Shown here: one piece after another, positions 8,190 through 17,106 of the stretch
Numbering within the stretch: position 1 is the first letter of the stretch
Layout: every line of letters begins with the position of its first letter
Program-made: the position numbers and the translations under genes
Notes under the pieces: model-generated
Database searches by the model: none
What the model saw: the letters and a program-made list of their open reading frames with translations, nothing else
What the model was told of the DNA's origin: nothing
NCBI GenBank assembly: GCA_045599185.1
Contig: JAZRVO010000024.1
Span: 1-58,956 of the forward strand
Length of the DNA: 58,956 bases
Reading direction: 5' to 3'
Source: UBA1240 sp045599185
GTDB lineage: Bacteria > Spirochaetota > Spirochaetia > Treponematales > Treponemataceae

Positions 8190-9068
8190 ATGCAAAAACA
8201 AAAAAAACTGACCAGTAAAATTAAAACTTTAGCCTGTGCTTTTGCCTTTTCAATTCTTTCAGCCAGCAGCTTTGCAACCGACTGGCCGCAGCAGATAGCA
8301 AGTTTAAACGAAATTTTCACATATTTTACAAACCAGCGCGGCGGTGCATTTGCAAGCGGCCTTGTATTTTACCAAAGCCAGCAGATTACGGCCGCAGAAG
8401 ACGGTCAGATTGTAATAAACATAAAAGAATCTCAGAATAACTGCACCTTCGATTCGCCTTTGGGAAATTCAATTATTACGGTAAACAACGATAACTTGAT
8501 GAGCGTTTACGGAAATCTGGCCGAACCCGGCGACAGCAGCAGGCAGACACTTACCGAAGGCGACCTGATTGGCGAAAGCGGAAACAGCGGCTGGCACAAG
8601 CCAAACGCCGGGCTGGAATATCAGGTTGCAGACTGCCAGAGCAAAACCTTGATAAATCCGCTTATCCTGCTGCCTGCAAAGGAAGATTATCCCCAGTTTG
8701 TACTGAAAAACCTTATAGTTGTTAATAAAAACGGAACGACTTACCGTTTAGGCAGCGCAAAAACCATTCCGGCTGGCACATATTCCCTTTATTTTGAACA
8801 GGTAGAACATCAGCCGTCTTTCCGCATTGCAGTCTTGCTGAACGGAAAAGAAGCTGAAAGCATGACATACAACATGCTGAAAAAGAACGGTTCCCAGCTT
8901 ACAATAGACGGCAAAAGCAACTATTACTATTCAACAATTTTTCCGGGACAAAACCGGCAGCTGCTTGCAAACCTTACTTTTAACCGAGGCAAGGCCCTGC
9001 TGGTAGTACAGACCATGGACTTAAAAGGCAACGAACGAAATTTTTCCTACAGCGTTGACGTTAACTAA
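8190..9068 (+). CDS. Exported protein with degenerate LytM/M23 peptidase domain
   Basis: This periplasmic protein of 292 residues has a signal peptide of about 29 residues (cleavage near SFA/TDW). GGAGG at 8180-8184 fixes the start. Residues about 55-160 follow the LytM/M23 layout: a GxV-type turn at DGQIVI, YGNL, GDLIGESGNSGW, then the final strand. All expected zinc ligands are gone: SGLVF replaces HxxxD, and GLEYQV (141-146) replaces the HLHxEV motif. It therefore probably cannot cut peptidoglycan and may instead bind or activate an amidase, as EnvC/NlpD do. Residues about 165-292 form a beta-rich C-terminal domain of unknown type. Confidence 0.78.
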   Translation: MQKQKKLTSKIKTLACAFAFSILSASSFATDWPQQIASLNEIFTYFTNQRGGAFASGLVFYQSQQITAAEDGQIVINIKESQNNCTFDSPLGNSIITVNNDNLMSVYGNLAEPGDSSRQTLTEGDLIGESGNSGWHKPNAGLEYQVADCQSKTLINPLILLPAKEDYPQFVLKNLIVVNKNGTTYRLGSAKTIPAGTYSLYFEQVEHQPSFRIAVLLNGKEAESMTYNMLKKNGSQLTIDGKSNYYYSTIFPGQNRQLLANLTFNRGKALLVVQTMDLKGNERNFSYSVDVN

Positions 9069-9100
9069 CCCAAAAAACAGACACAGCAACCATAAAGCAC

Positions 9101-9140
9101 AAAAGGCACCGGAACTTTATAAACGTTCCGGTGCCTTTTT
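9101..9140. terminator. Bidirectional terminator
   Basis: The stem AAAAGGCACCGGAAC pairs with GTTCCGGTGCCTTTTT across a 9-nt loop. It lies between the convergent LytM-like gene and nifU and has A/T runs usable on both strands. Confidence 0.9.
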
Positions 9141-9180
9141 ATTTTCCGTCATGCGTTATGCACGGCAATAAACTGAAAAA

Positions 9181-9774
9181 TTAGCCGTACAAATGTTCAA
9201 ATTCGTGGAGTTTTTCAAGTGCCTTTTCTTTACAGCCGCCGCAGACAGTACCAATTTTGGTTTTAGCCTGCAAGTCTTCCCAGTTACGGGCACCAGCCTT
9301 AAAGGCATCTTCAATGTCACGGTCTGTAATGTTCAGGCAGGTACAGATAACTTCAACGGTTTCGCTGCCAGCAAGGCTTGGGCGGCCGTTTTTTGTCAAA
9401 TAATCGTCAATTGCAGCGCGCAAAGCCTTGTCGCCCAAAACGGAACAGTGAATTTTATTGTCCGGCAGGCCGCCCAAACGGGCAACAATGTCCTGTGGCT
9501 TAAGTTTGTAGGCTTCTTCAATCGGCATTCCCTTAATTGCTTCAGACAGAATTGAAGTTGAAGCAATGGCACTGGCACAGCCGTAAGTTTTCCAGCGGCA
9601 GTCTGTAATTTTATCATCAGCAATGCGCAGCAAAATCAGCATCTGGTCGCCGCATTTAATGTTTCCAACAATTCCGCGGCCGTCGCATGGCCACGAAGCT
9701 TCGTCTTCAAGAAGAACATTCTTCGGATTCATAAAATGTTCTTTTACAACTTCACTGTATACCCAATCTTCCAT
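9181..9774 (-). CDS. nifU: NifU-like Fe-S cluster scaffold (IscU domain plus BFD-like [2Fe-2S] domain)
   Basis: This protein of 197 residues is a scaffold on which [2Fe-2S] clusters are assembled. Residues about 5-125 are an IscU-type domain with the three cluster Cys at 41 (KCGD), 66 (YGCA) and 110 (HCS). Residues about 140-195 are a bacterioferritin-ferredoxin-like domain with CTC (144, 146) and CGGC (178, 181), a permanent [2Fe-2S] site. The third C-terminal NifU domain of nitrogen fixers is absent. It is encoded 17 bp downstream of its cysteine desulfurase partner, so the pair forms the general Fe-S assembly unit. No nitrogenase genes are visible, so housekeeping cluster supply is the likely role. 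Confidence 0.95.
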   Translation of the reverse strand: MEDWVYSEVVKEHFMNPKNVLLEDEASWPCDGRGIVGNIKCGDQMLILLRIADDKITDCRWKTYGCASAIASTSILSEAIKGMPIEEAYKLKPQDIVARLGGLPDNKIHCSVLGDKALRAAIDDYLTKNGRPSLAGSETVEVICTCLNITDRDIEDAFKAGARNWEDLQAKTKIGTVCGGCKEKALEKLHEFEHLYG

Positions 9775-9791
9775 TTCATTCTCCTTTTCAA

Positions 9792-10955
9792 TTATGCCTG
9801 CTGCAAGGTAGACATTTTTCTAAGCATTTCTATAACCGGCGGAAATTTTTCCAGAATGTAATCAACGTCTTCTTTGGCTGAATATTTACCCAAACTGAAA
9901 CGAATTGAACCGTGTGCAAGTTCCGGACCAAGACCGGTTGCCATCAAAACGTGGGAAGGTTCCAAACTACCGCTAGCACAGGCTGAACCGGTAGAAACCG
10001 AAACGCCAAGCAGGTCAAGATGAAGCAGGATAGCCTCGCCTTCTGCACCCGGGAAAGAAACGTCAAGGGTGTTTGGCAAAACTTTTTCCGGGTGACCGTT
10101 TACGCGGATATTCGGAATTTTCTGTAAAAGCCCGTCGCGAAGCTGATTGCGCAAAGCACGGGTGTGCATTTCGTAGGAAGCAAGCTCTTTTTTTGCATTT
10201 TCAGCGGCACAACCCATTGCGGCAATTACCGGCGCATTGTAAGTACCGGCACGCAAACCGTGTTCCTGATGACCGCCGCGAACGAAAGGTTCAATTGGCG
10301 AACCTTTTTTGATGTAAAGCGCGCCAACACCTTTTGGTGCATATATTTTGTGGCCAGACATTGTAAGATAGTCAACGCCGCTATCCTTTACGTCAACGGG
10401 AATTTTTCCGCAGGCCTGAACCGCGTCGGTATGAAACAAAGCACCTTTGTCGTGTGCCATTTTTGCAAGGGTTTTAATGTCCTGAACAGTTCCGATTTCG
10501 TTGTTGGCGGTCATAACCGAAACAAGAAGCGGATTCTCTTCCAGCGCCTTTTTATAATCTTCCATTTTTATTACGCCGTATTCGTCAACCGGCAGATAAA
10601 TTACATTAAAGCCGAAATCCTTAAGGCGCTTGCTGCTTTCAATTACGCACGGATGTTCAATCTGGCTTGTAACAACCGTTTTTTTACCAAGCTTCTGGCC
10701 AAGGGCAAGCATTGCGTTAAAAACCGTATTGTTCGATTCTGAACCGCCGGAAGTAAAGACAATTTCTTCTGCACTTGCATTGATTAATTCAGCAACCTGT
10801 CTGCGCGCCGTTTCTATGTGCTTGGAAACTTCGCGGCCGTCGGCGTGCATGCTGGAACCGTTTGCATAAAGGTCAAGCTCTTTTACAAAAAAATCGCGCA
10901 CTTCTGCCGAAAGCGGCGCAGTTGCGTTATAATCCAGATAAATTCGTTTATCCAT
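9792..10955 (-). CDS. nifS: Cysteine desulfurase, NifS/IscS family
   Basis: This PLP enzyme of 387 residues takes sulfur from cysteine as a persulfide and passes it to the NifU scaffold. The start is the ATG at 10953-10955 with GAGG upstream; the open frame runs to 11018, but the added 21 residues have no ribosome site. Visible motifs are LDYNATAPL near the N-terminus, His101 over the cofactor, SGHKIYAPKG with the PLP Lys203, and STGSACASG with catalytic Cys326 on a long loop, which makes it a type-I (NifS/IscS) desulfurase. It forms an operon with nifU. Confidence 0.95.
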   Translation of the reverse strand: MDKRIYLDYNATAPLSAEVRDFFVKELDLYANGSSMHADGREVSKHIETARRQVAELINASAEEIVFTSGGSESNNTVFNAMLALGQKLGKKTVVTSQIEHPCVIESSKRLKDFGFNVIYLPVDEYGVIKMEDYKKALEENPLLVSVMTANNEIGTVQDIKTLAKMAHDKGALFHTDAVQACGKIPVDVKDSGVDYLTMSGHKIYAPKGVGALYIKKGSPIEPFVRGGHQEHGLRAGTYNAPVIAAMGCAAENAKKELASYEMHTRALRNQLRDGLLQKIPNIRVNGHPEKVLPNTLDVSFPGAEGEAILLHLDLLGVSVSTGSACASGSLEPSHVLMATGLGPELAHGSIRFSLGKYSAKEDVDYILEKFPPVIEMLRKMSTLQQA

Positions 10956-11277
10956 AAGAACCTCAGATTCGATATTTTTTTCTTTATTACCTATATAAAT
11001 ATGGTAGTTTTTTCTCATAATTTCAACTATTTTACTAAAAACTTTTGTGCATTTTTATGACCGAAAAATTTTAAGCAGGCGGCAATTTGTTATGATTCAA
11101 TAAAATAGCACAAAGCTTTAACGGAAACAAAACCTAGTAAAAAAATAGTTTTTCCTTGCAAAAATTTTTACATGAATTTTCTTCAAATAAAGCTGAAGCC
11201 TGCACGCCCGGCAAAAATTTAGCATCTACAAAAAAGCACGAACAGAGTACGGATTTTTTCCCATTTTTGTAAACTCA

Positions 11278-11430
11278 TGTTAAAATAAAAGATATTCATT
11301 CAGGGAAGCATGGCGAAAGCACCTTACCGTACTTTTCGCCGCCAGGTTTTGTACGTGCGTTGCACCGGCAGAACCGAAATACAGCTTTCATGGCTCGCCG
11401 TAAATGCGGATTTTTCACAGGAGATACGTA
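11278..11430 (+). promoter_or_regulatory. Extended -10 promoter and structured 5' leader of the MCP gene
   Basis: TGTTAAAAT (11278-11286) is an extended -10. The following 140-nt leader is much more GC-rich than the adjacent intergenic DNA. It contains GTGC-GTT-GCAC (about 11354-11364), a CGTAC/GTACG pair, and a possible long-range pairing of GAAAGC with GCTTTC, before the GGAG at 11420-11423. It may be a cis-regulatory RNA. I could not match it to a known riboswitch class. Confidence 0.4.
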
Positions 11431-13539
11431 ATGGAACAGGAAGAATTCAAAAGAAAAAAATCAATTTCTTTTAAAGTAAATATTATGATTGGAATATCCA
11501 TGCTGCTTATAGCCGTTGCTGTAACGGTCGTAACTGGCAACATCGTAATGACAACTTCTAAAAAAGATGAAATCAATACCATTATGGTTATCGCTTCCGG
11601 CAAGGCTGAAGAAATCGGATCGTGGCTTGGCGGAACCAATTCAATGCTTAGGGCTTATGCAGAAACCGACGAAGTAAAAAGCGATGACTGGGACATCATT
11701 CAGCCGCTTTTAACAAAAGCATACAACAGAATCAACGATACCCGCTATCTGTTCCTTGCCTACGTACAGGACAGCGGCCGCGGTTGGACAACCAAAAACG
11801 CTTGGCTTGATGCAAGACCACTGCCATATTTTCCACCAATTATAGAAAGAAACGAAGATTTTTACATAACAAACCCGTTCATCGGTGCAACAACCAACGA
11901 ACCGCTTATCATAATTGGTCACGGCGTGCGCCAGGAAGGAAGCAGCAAGAATACTTCAATTATGATTGCCGGTATTGAAGGAAAATCAATTTCGAGCATT
12001 GCACAGAAAATTAACATTGGTGGCGTAGGATACGGCGTTATTGTAGACAACGCCGGCGTTTTTGTAGCCCACCCGGACGTTGACAAAGTAATGAAACTGA
12101 ACATCAAAGACCTTGATTCTCAGGGCTACACGGGAATGAGCGAAATTGGAAGCGACATGATTAACGGCGTTTCCAACATCAGAAAATTTACTGAAAACGG
12201 AACAGAAAACTACATGGTATACGTTCCGATTCCAAACTCGCCAAACTGGACGCTTGGAATCATTGTTCCAGACAGTTACTTTAACCGCACCCGCGACAAC
12301 ATCATGGTGCGCGTAATTCCGCTGACATTTGCAATCATTGTAATTGTTCTTATCGTAAGCTTTGCACTTACAAAACGCATTACCAAACCGTTAACAACAA
12401 CCGCAAACGCACTTAAAAGAATTGCTGCCGGCGACGGAGACTTGACAGTTCGCCTTGACGTTCTTCATTCGGATGAAGTTGCCGAAATTGGTTTTTATTT
12501 CAACAAAACCATTGAAAAAATAGGAACGACCCTGCAAGTTGCCAACGAAAGTTCCAAAACGGTGTCTGGCGTAAGCAACCAGATGGTTGAAAACGTTGAA
12601 TTTGAAGAAAAAACCATCAACAAAATCAAGTCTCTGACGGACATGCTGCACGGAGAAATTGACAACCAGCATTCGGAAATAAACAGCACGGCAGATTCTG
12701 TAGCAGAAATGACCGACACAATCAGCAAGCTTGACGAAGCAATTACCAGCCAGACGGCAAACATCAATACATCATCTGCGGCAATTGAACAGATGATTAC
12801 AAGCATTGAATCGGTAAACAAAATTTTGATTAAAAACCAGACTTTGATTAACCAGATGGAAGAAAAATCCAACGACGTAAAAACCGCAATGTCTGCTTCG
12901 GTTATGCTTACCAACGAAATAAGCAGTGAATCGGACAAACTGCTTGAAGCCAGCAGCATTATTGAAAACATTGCAAACCAGACCAACCTGCTTGCAATGA
13001 ACGCCGCAATTGAAGCAGCCCACGCCGGCGAAAGCGGAAAAGGTTTTGCCGTTGTTGCTGACGAAATACGAAAACTGGCAGAAGAAGCAGAAGCCCAGAG
13101 CAAGAACATTACAACGGTTTTGAATACATTCAAGAACAAAATTGAATCAATTGCAAAAGAATCAACCAAAACGGAAGCAGACTTTATGCAGAGCTTTGAC
13201 CTGACAACCGCCGTTAAGCAGCAGGAAGAAGTAATTATGACTGCCATGAAAGAACAGAGCGAAGGCGGAAGCCAGGTTATGAAGGCAGTTGCAGACATTG
13301 CAGCATCTACCAACGACGTTAAATCAGGTTCTTCCCAAATGCTGAAAACTTCGCAGGGCATTTTAAGCGACATGCAAAGCCTTACAGCCATCAGCAACAA
13401 AATTGGTTCAAGCATTCAGGAAATCAATTCGGACATTAATTCTTTTGAAGAACTGGTACAAAGCGTTGAAACAATGGCAACAAATACCCAGCTGCAAATT
13501 AACGAACTGAATAAAGAAATTGGAAAATTCAAAGTTTAG
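11431..13539 (+). CDS. Methyl-accepting chemotaxis protein with dCache sensor
   Basis: This transmembrane chemoreceptor of 702 residues signals to CheA/CheW. The start is the ATG at 11431 with GGAG 7 nt upstream. Residues about 15-38 are TM1; about 40-290 form a double-Cache periplasmic sensor, with conserved aromatic-rich segments such as GWTTKNAWLDARPLPYFPP; about 297-320 are TM2; then follow a HAMP domain (KRITKPL onward) and a long coiled-coil signalling domain. The invariant hairpin tip IANQTNLLAMNAAIEAAHAG and GKGFAVVADEIRKLAEEA are intact. There is no C-terminal CheR-tethering pentapeptide; it ends GKFKV. dCache receptors often bind amino acids or other small ligands, but the ligand cannot be read here. 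A structured leader precedes it. Confidence 0.95.
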   Translation: MEQEEFKRKKSISFKVNIMIGISMLLIAVAVTVVTGNIVMTTSKKDEINTIMVIASGKAEEIGSWLGGTNSMLRAYAETDEVKSDDWDIIQPLLTKAYNRINDTRYLFLAYVQDSGRGWTTKNAWLDARPLPYFPPIIERNEDFYITNPFIGATTNEPLIIIGHGVRQEGSSKNTSIMIAGIEGKSISSIAQKINIGGVGYGVIVDNAGVFVAHPDVDKVMKLNIKDLDSQGYTGMSEIGSDMINGVSNIRKFTENGTENYMVYVPIPNSPNWTLGIIVPDSYFNRTRDNIMVRVIPLTFAIIVIVLIVSFALTKRITKPLTTTANALKRIAAGDGDLTVRLDVLHSDEVAEIGFYFNKTIEKIGTTLQVANESSKTVSGVSNQMVENVEFEEKTINKIKSLTDMLHGEIDNQHSEINSTADSVAEMTDTISKLDEAITSQTANINTSSAAIEQMITSIESVNKILIKNQTLINQMEEKSNDVKTAMSASVMLTNEISSESDKLLEASSIIENIANQTNLLAMNAAIEAAHAGESGKGFAVVADEIRKLAEEAEAQSKNITTVLNTFKNKIESIAKESTKTEADFMQSFDLTTAVKQQEEVIMTAMKEQSEGGSQVMKAVADIAASTNDVKSGSSQMLKTSQGILSDMQSLTAISNKIGSSIQEINSDINSFEELVQSVETMATNTQLQINELNKEIGKFKV

Positions 13540-13579
13540 GAACAAATAAGAATCTTTATTTTGTGATTCCAAACAACCT

Positions 13580-13638
13580 TAAAAATGTCCACCCGGTAAA
13601 ACAGCCTAAAAACTGCAAACCGGGCGGACATTTTTTTA
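13580..13638 (+). terminator. Terminator after the MCP gene
   Basis: AAATGTCC plus CCCGGT pair with ACCGGG plus GGACATTT, with a one-base internal mismatch and a loop of about 21 nt. Seven T follow. Confidence 0.75.
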
Positions 13639-13783
13639 AACGGAAAAATATTGCCGCCGCAGAAACGGAGCAGCAGATTTCATTTTTTTTGCATGTTGCG
13701 GGCAAAACCAGTGCCGTTAATGCCGGTTTATTCAATTTGAAAAATGTAGTATTCTTAAGTGCACTTAAACTTAAGGAAAAAAC

Positions 13784-15706
13784 ATGAAATATTCTGATAA
13801 AACGACCGGCCTTGAAATTGGCGATGCACAAATCATTCCATTGAAAGAAATTAAAACTGAAAATTTACACCAAAAAGTAAACGAACAGATTGAAAAAACA
13901 ATTCTTTCGGCTTCGGGCTGGCGAAAAATTTTTGCCCAAAGCGGCGAAGAAGAAGACAAAACAGACCAGATTGGCGAAGCAAACGCAGTAATTGCTGCCC
14001 ACATGGCGGCAGCTTTTGCCGGTTTCATCAAGGCAAAAAGCGGCAAAGAACAGCCCAAAATTGTGTTAGGCTGCGACAGCCGCCCAACCGGCAGACAGAT
14101 TGCCGACATTATGATAAGGGTTTTAACCGGCAAAAACGTGCTGGTTGAATATATTTTCATTGCCGCCGCGCCGGAAATTATGGCATACGGCAGGCTTTTT
14201 GACGGCTTCGTTTACATTTCTGCAAGCCACAACCCCATTGGCCACAACGGCGTAAAATTCGGCTTAAACGATGGCGGTGTAATTGCCGCAAGCGACGCAA
14301 TTCCGCTGGCAGAAAACTTTAAAGCCGAATGCCTGAAAGAAAACGCCGTGCAGGTTGCAGCCGCTTTATGCAGTGCCCCGGCAACTGAAAAAATTGACGC
14401 TGTGTTTGCCGGCGTGGAAAAATGCAAAAAGGCAGCGCTTAACCAGTACCGCGCCTTTACAATGGAAGTTATTTCCACCCATAAAGATGAAAAAAAACAG
14501 CAGCAGTTTGCTGAAAATATAAAAAATGCCTGCAAAAATGCACCTGTGGCCATTGTCTGCGACTTTAACGGCAGTGCACGCAGCATTTCAATTGATAAAG
14601 AACTTTTTGCCAGTTTGGGCATCGACTTTTTTTCAATTAACAGTAAATGCGGCCAGATTGCCCACACAATTATACCAGAGCCGGAAAACCTGGTTTACTG
14701 CGCAGAAGAACTTGCCAGAGTAAAGGCGCAGAATGATTGTGAAAGCGCGGAAAACCACTCTAAAAAATACCAGACCTTTTTGGGCTACATGCCGGACTGT
14801 GACGGCGACCGCGGAAACATTGTATTTTTCGATTCTACAGAAAACAAGCCGCGTGTTTTAAAAGCCCAGGAAGTTTTTGCCCTTTCCGTGCTTGCAGAAC
14901 TTGCCGCACTGGCCTACGAAAACGGCAAGCTTGAAAAAACCGCCGTCGTTGTAAACGACCCTACTTCAATGCGAATTGAAAAAATTGCCAGTGCCTTTGG
15001 CGCACAGGTGTTTAGGGCAGAAGTTGGCGAAGCAAACGTTGTAAACCTTGCCCGGTTAAAGCGCAGCGAAGGTTACACGGTTCGCATACTGGGTGAAGGT
15101 TCTAACGGCGGAAACATTACGCACCCGGCGGCGGTGCGAGACCCGTTAAATACAATTTTTGCGCTCATCAAGCTTTTAACGATTAAAGATCAGGGCGAAA
15201 AACCCGGACTTTTTCATACGTGGTGCAAGATTTCCAATCAGGAAAAATGCTATAAAAATGATTTTGACCTTGCCGACGTAATAAAAACTTTGCCAGTTTT
15301 CACTACCACCGGCGTTTCAGAAAAACGCGCGGTTGCCGGTGTTACCCAGAAAGACCACGCAAAACTTAAGGCCGCCTATCAGAAAGTTTTTGAAAAGCAC
15401 TGGAATGAAAAACGCAGTGAACTTTTGGAAAAATATGGAATTGCTGACTATGTGGCAATTTGCAACAACGGCACGAACGAAAAAGCTGGAATTATTGATT
15501 ACAGCGTTTCGGGCAAAGGCGGTTTGAAGGTTCTTTTTAAAGATGCAGAAGGCGAAAACTGTGCGTTTATCTGGATGCGCGGAAGCGGAACTGAACCGGT
15601 TTTTAGGGTTATGTGCGATGTTAGGGGCGAAAATGCCCGGGCAGAAGCCGAACTTTTGGAATGGCACACCCGGATGCTGCTGGAAGCCGACGCACTTTCA
15701 AAATAA
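13784..15706 (+). CDS. Phosphoglucomutase/phosphomannomutase-family phosphohexomutase
   Basis: This cytoplasmic enzyme of 640 residues interconverts hexose-1- and hexose-6-phosphates. The active loop is YISASHNPIGHNG with phosphoserine Ser148. The Mg-binding loop is PDCDGDRGN, the sugar-recognition loop is GEGSNGGN, and the phosphate loop is RGSGTEPVFR. All four signature loops are intact. It is longer than the usual 450-580 residues: the N-terminal extension and insertions around 180-240 account for this. AAGGA precedes the ATG. It is monocistronic with its own terminator. Substrate choice (glucose, mannose or glucosamine) is not certain; sugar-nucleotide supply for glycogen or surface glycans is likely. 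Confidence 0.93.
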   Translation: MKYSDKTTGLEIGDAQIIPLKEIKTENLHQKVNEQIEKTILSASGWRKIFAQSGEEEDKTDQIGEANAVIAAHMAAAFAGFIKAKSGKEQPKIVLGCDSRPTGRQIADIMIRVLTGKNVLVEYIFIAAAPEIMAYGRLFDGFVYISASHNPIGHNGVKFGLNDGGVIAASDAIPLAENFKAECLKENAVQVAAALCSAPATEKIDAVFAGVEKCKKAALNQYRAFTMEVISTHKDEKKQQQFAENIKNACKNAPVAIVCDFNGSARSISIDKELFASLGIDFFSINSKCGQIAHTIIPEPENLVYCAEELARVKAQNDCESAENHSKKYQTFLGYMPDCDGDRGNIVFFDSTENKPRVLKAQEVFALSVLAELAALAYENGKLEKTAVVVNDPTSMRIEKIASAFGAQVFRAEVGEANVVNLARLKRSEGYTVRILGEGSNGGNITHPAAVRDPLNTIFALIKLLTIKDQGEKPGLFHTWCKISNQEKCYKNDFDLADVIKTLPVFTTTGVSEKRAVAGVTQKDHAKLKAAYQKVFEKHWNEKRSELLEKYGIADYVAICNNGTNEKAGIIDYSVSGKGGLKVLFKDAEGENCAFIWMRGSGTEPVFRVMCDVRGENARAEAELLEWHTRMLLEADALSK

Positions 15707-15736
15707 GCTGAACCGTAAAAGCCTATAAAACTTTAT

Positions 15737-15767
15737 AAAACCGCAGGTACAAATGCCTGCGGTTTTT
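15737..15767 (+). terminator. Rho-independent terminator
   Basis: AAAACCGCAGG pairs with CCTGCGGTTTTT across a short loop and is followed by T-rich sequence. It ends the phosphohexomutase gene. Confidence 0.9.
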
Positions 15768-15982
15768 ATTTTTGGTTTGCAGAAAACTTTAAGCGCTGCA
15801 AAGTTAAGGCTTAATGGCATGTTTTTTCAAATTGCCTGCAATTTTTTTTGCAAATAATTCAATAGCAAATGAACGAAAACCGTTGAAAAGCTTGCAATTA
15901 TTTGCATTGTGTGCTAGATTTTGAATTACCAAATCAAATATACACTCTAAATAATCACTTACACTTTTAAGGAAGGAACGCT

Positions 15983-16408
15983 ATGGGAATGCGGGGTGAA
16001 CTTTATACCACTCAAGTTGTGTTGGATAACCGGTCTTATTTTTTCAATGTTAAGGAAAACCGTACCGGTGATGTTTTTTTGCAGGTTGTAGAAAGCAAGA
16101 ACAAGAATGGTGAAGAATTTGACCGTCATGCAATTGTGGTTTTTGCTGATGACATGCAGAAATTCTGCAAAGGTTTAGAAGATTCACTTGGTTTTATTGA
16201 AAAAGACCGCAAAACCAAAGCAAAAGCCAGAGCTGAAAAAAAAGCAGCAAAAGAAGCCAAATATGGGTTTGGTGCTGCTGATGAAAAAGCCGGAAAGAAA
16301 AAAGTTTACCGTAAAAAAGAAACTGAAGACGAACGCCCTGCATATAAAAGTCCGGTAAAAAAAACCGGCAGAGTTCATGTTGTTTCAAAACTTCCTGAAA
16401 ATAAATAA
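15983..16408 (+). CDS. PurA-like ssDNA/RNA-binding protein (DUF3276)
   Basis: This protein of 141 residues has a PUR-type nucleic-acid-binding repeat at about 1-75 (MGMRGELYTTQVVLDNRSYFF, then FLQVVESK and HAIVVFADDM). A Lys/Arg/Ala-rich disordered tail follows (about 78-141). PUR proteins bind single-stranded GGN-rich DNA or RNA; the spirochaetal member from Borrelia was structurally shown to be PUR-alpha-like. The Shine-Dalgarno AAGGAAGG is strong. It is monocistronic between two terminators. The basic tail suggests additional nonspecific nucleic-acid contacts. Its physiological target is unknown. Confidence 0.88.
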   Translation: MGMRGELYTTQVVLDNRSYFFNVKENRTGDVFLQVVESKNKNGEEFDRHAIVVFADDMQKFCKGLEDSLGFIEKDRKTKAKARAEKKAAKEAKYGFGAADEKAGKKKVYRKKETEDERPAYKSPVKKTGRVHVVSKLPENK

Positions 16409-16413
16409 AACAT

Positions 16414-16441
16414 AAAAACCGGCGAGAATGCCGGTTTTTTT
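16414..16441. terminator. Bidirectional terminator
   Basis: AAAAACCGGC pairs with GCCGGTTTTTTT across GAGAAT. It lies between the convergent PurA-like gene and rnhB. Confidence 0.9.
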
Positions 16442-16496
16442 ATAATCATACTGTTCACTTGCACTTTTATAAAGGCGCGTAAAAACAAAAACAGCC

Positions 16497-17102
16497 CTAC
16501 TTTTTATAATCAAAACTTAAACGCTGAATGGGCGAAGGCCCGATTTTCTGGCAGATTTCGCGGTGAACTTTTGTAGGATAGCCTTTGTGCTTTTCGTAAC
16601 CGTATGCCGGGTACAATTTGGCATATTCGCACATCTGCCGGTCGCGGCAGGTTTTTGCAAGAATGGAAGCCGCCATTACGGACGGATATTTGCCGTCGGC
16701 TTTTGGTTCAGCCTTTGCGTTTACACCAATCTGCGGAACAAAAGTACCGTCAACAATTGCATTAATATTCGACAAATCTGTTTCTTCCGGTTTTAAAAGG
16801 CCTTTTTCGCAAAGCATTTGCACCATTGCATCAAAAGCCCGCTGCATTGCCAGCAAACTTGCCTGAAGAATGTTTATTTTATCAATTTCTGTATGAGTGC
16901 TTTCTGCAATGCCATAAGCCAGCGCTTTTTCCTTTATAAGGGTTTCAAGGGCGGCGCGTTTTTTTTCTGAAAGTTTCTTGGAATCATTTAAAAGTTCAAC
17001 AGGAAAATCTTCAGGCAAAACCACGCACGCGGCAGTAACAGGCCCTGCCAAAGGCCCCCGCCCTGCTTCGTCAATTCCGCAAACAAATTTGTAATTTTCC
17101 AT
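16497..17102 (-). CDS. rnhB: Ribonuclease HII
   Basis: This enzyme of 201 residues cleaves the RNA strand of RNA-DNA hybrids and single ribonucleotides embedded in DNA. The catalytic carboxylates are visible: Asp11-Glu12 in GIDEAGRGPLAGP, Asp118 in VDGT and Asp154 in CRDR. I use the ATG at 17100-17102, because the frame upstream (to 17174) lies inside the preceding gene and lacks conserved residues. It starts 4 bp after that gene's stop, so translational coupling is likely. An operon with an exported beta-helix protein is unusual but clear from the spacing. Confidence 0.95.
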   Translation of the reverse strand: MENYKFVCGIDEAGRGPLAGPVTAACVVLPEDFPVELLNDSKKLSEKKRAALETLIKEKALAYGIAESTHTEIDKINILQASLLAMQRAFDAMVQMLCEKGLLKPEETDLSNINAIVDGTFVPQIGVNAKAEPKADGKYPSVMAASILAKTCRDRQMCEYAKLYPAYGYEKHKGYPTKVHREICQKIGPSPIQRLSFDYKK

Positions 17103-17106
17103 CGAT

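Noticed and set aside
11290..11430. c-di-GMP (GEMM) riboswitch before the MCP
   Set aside because: The leader is structured, but the conserved GEMM core bases and tetraloop-receptor pattern are not found, so it is listed only as an unassigned leader.
12495..13415. 306-residue open frame antisense to the first MCP
   Set aside because: It mirrors the codon structure of the coiled-coil chemoreceptor; the sense gene is certain and the antisense product is a low-complexity Ser/Ile/Leu sequence.
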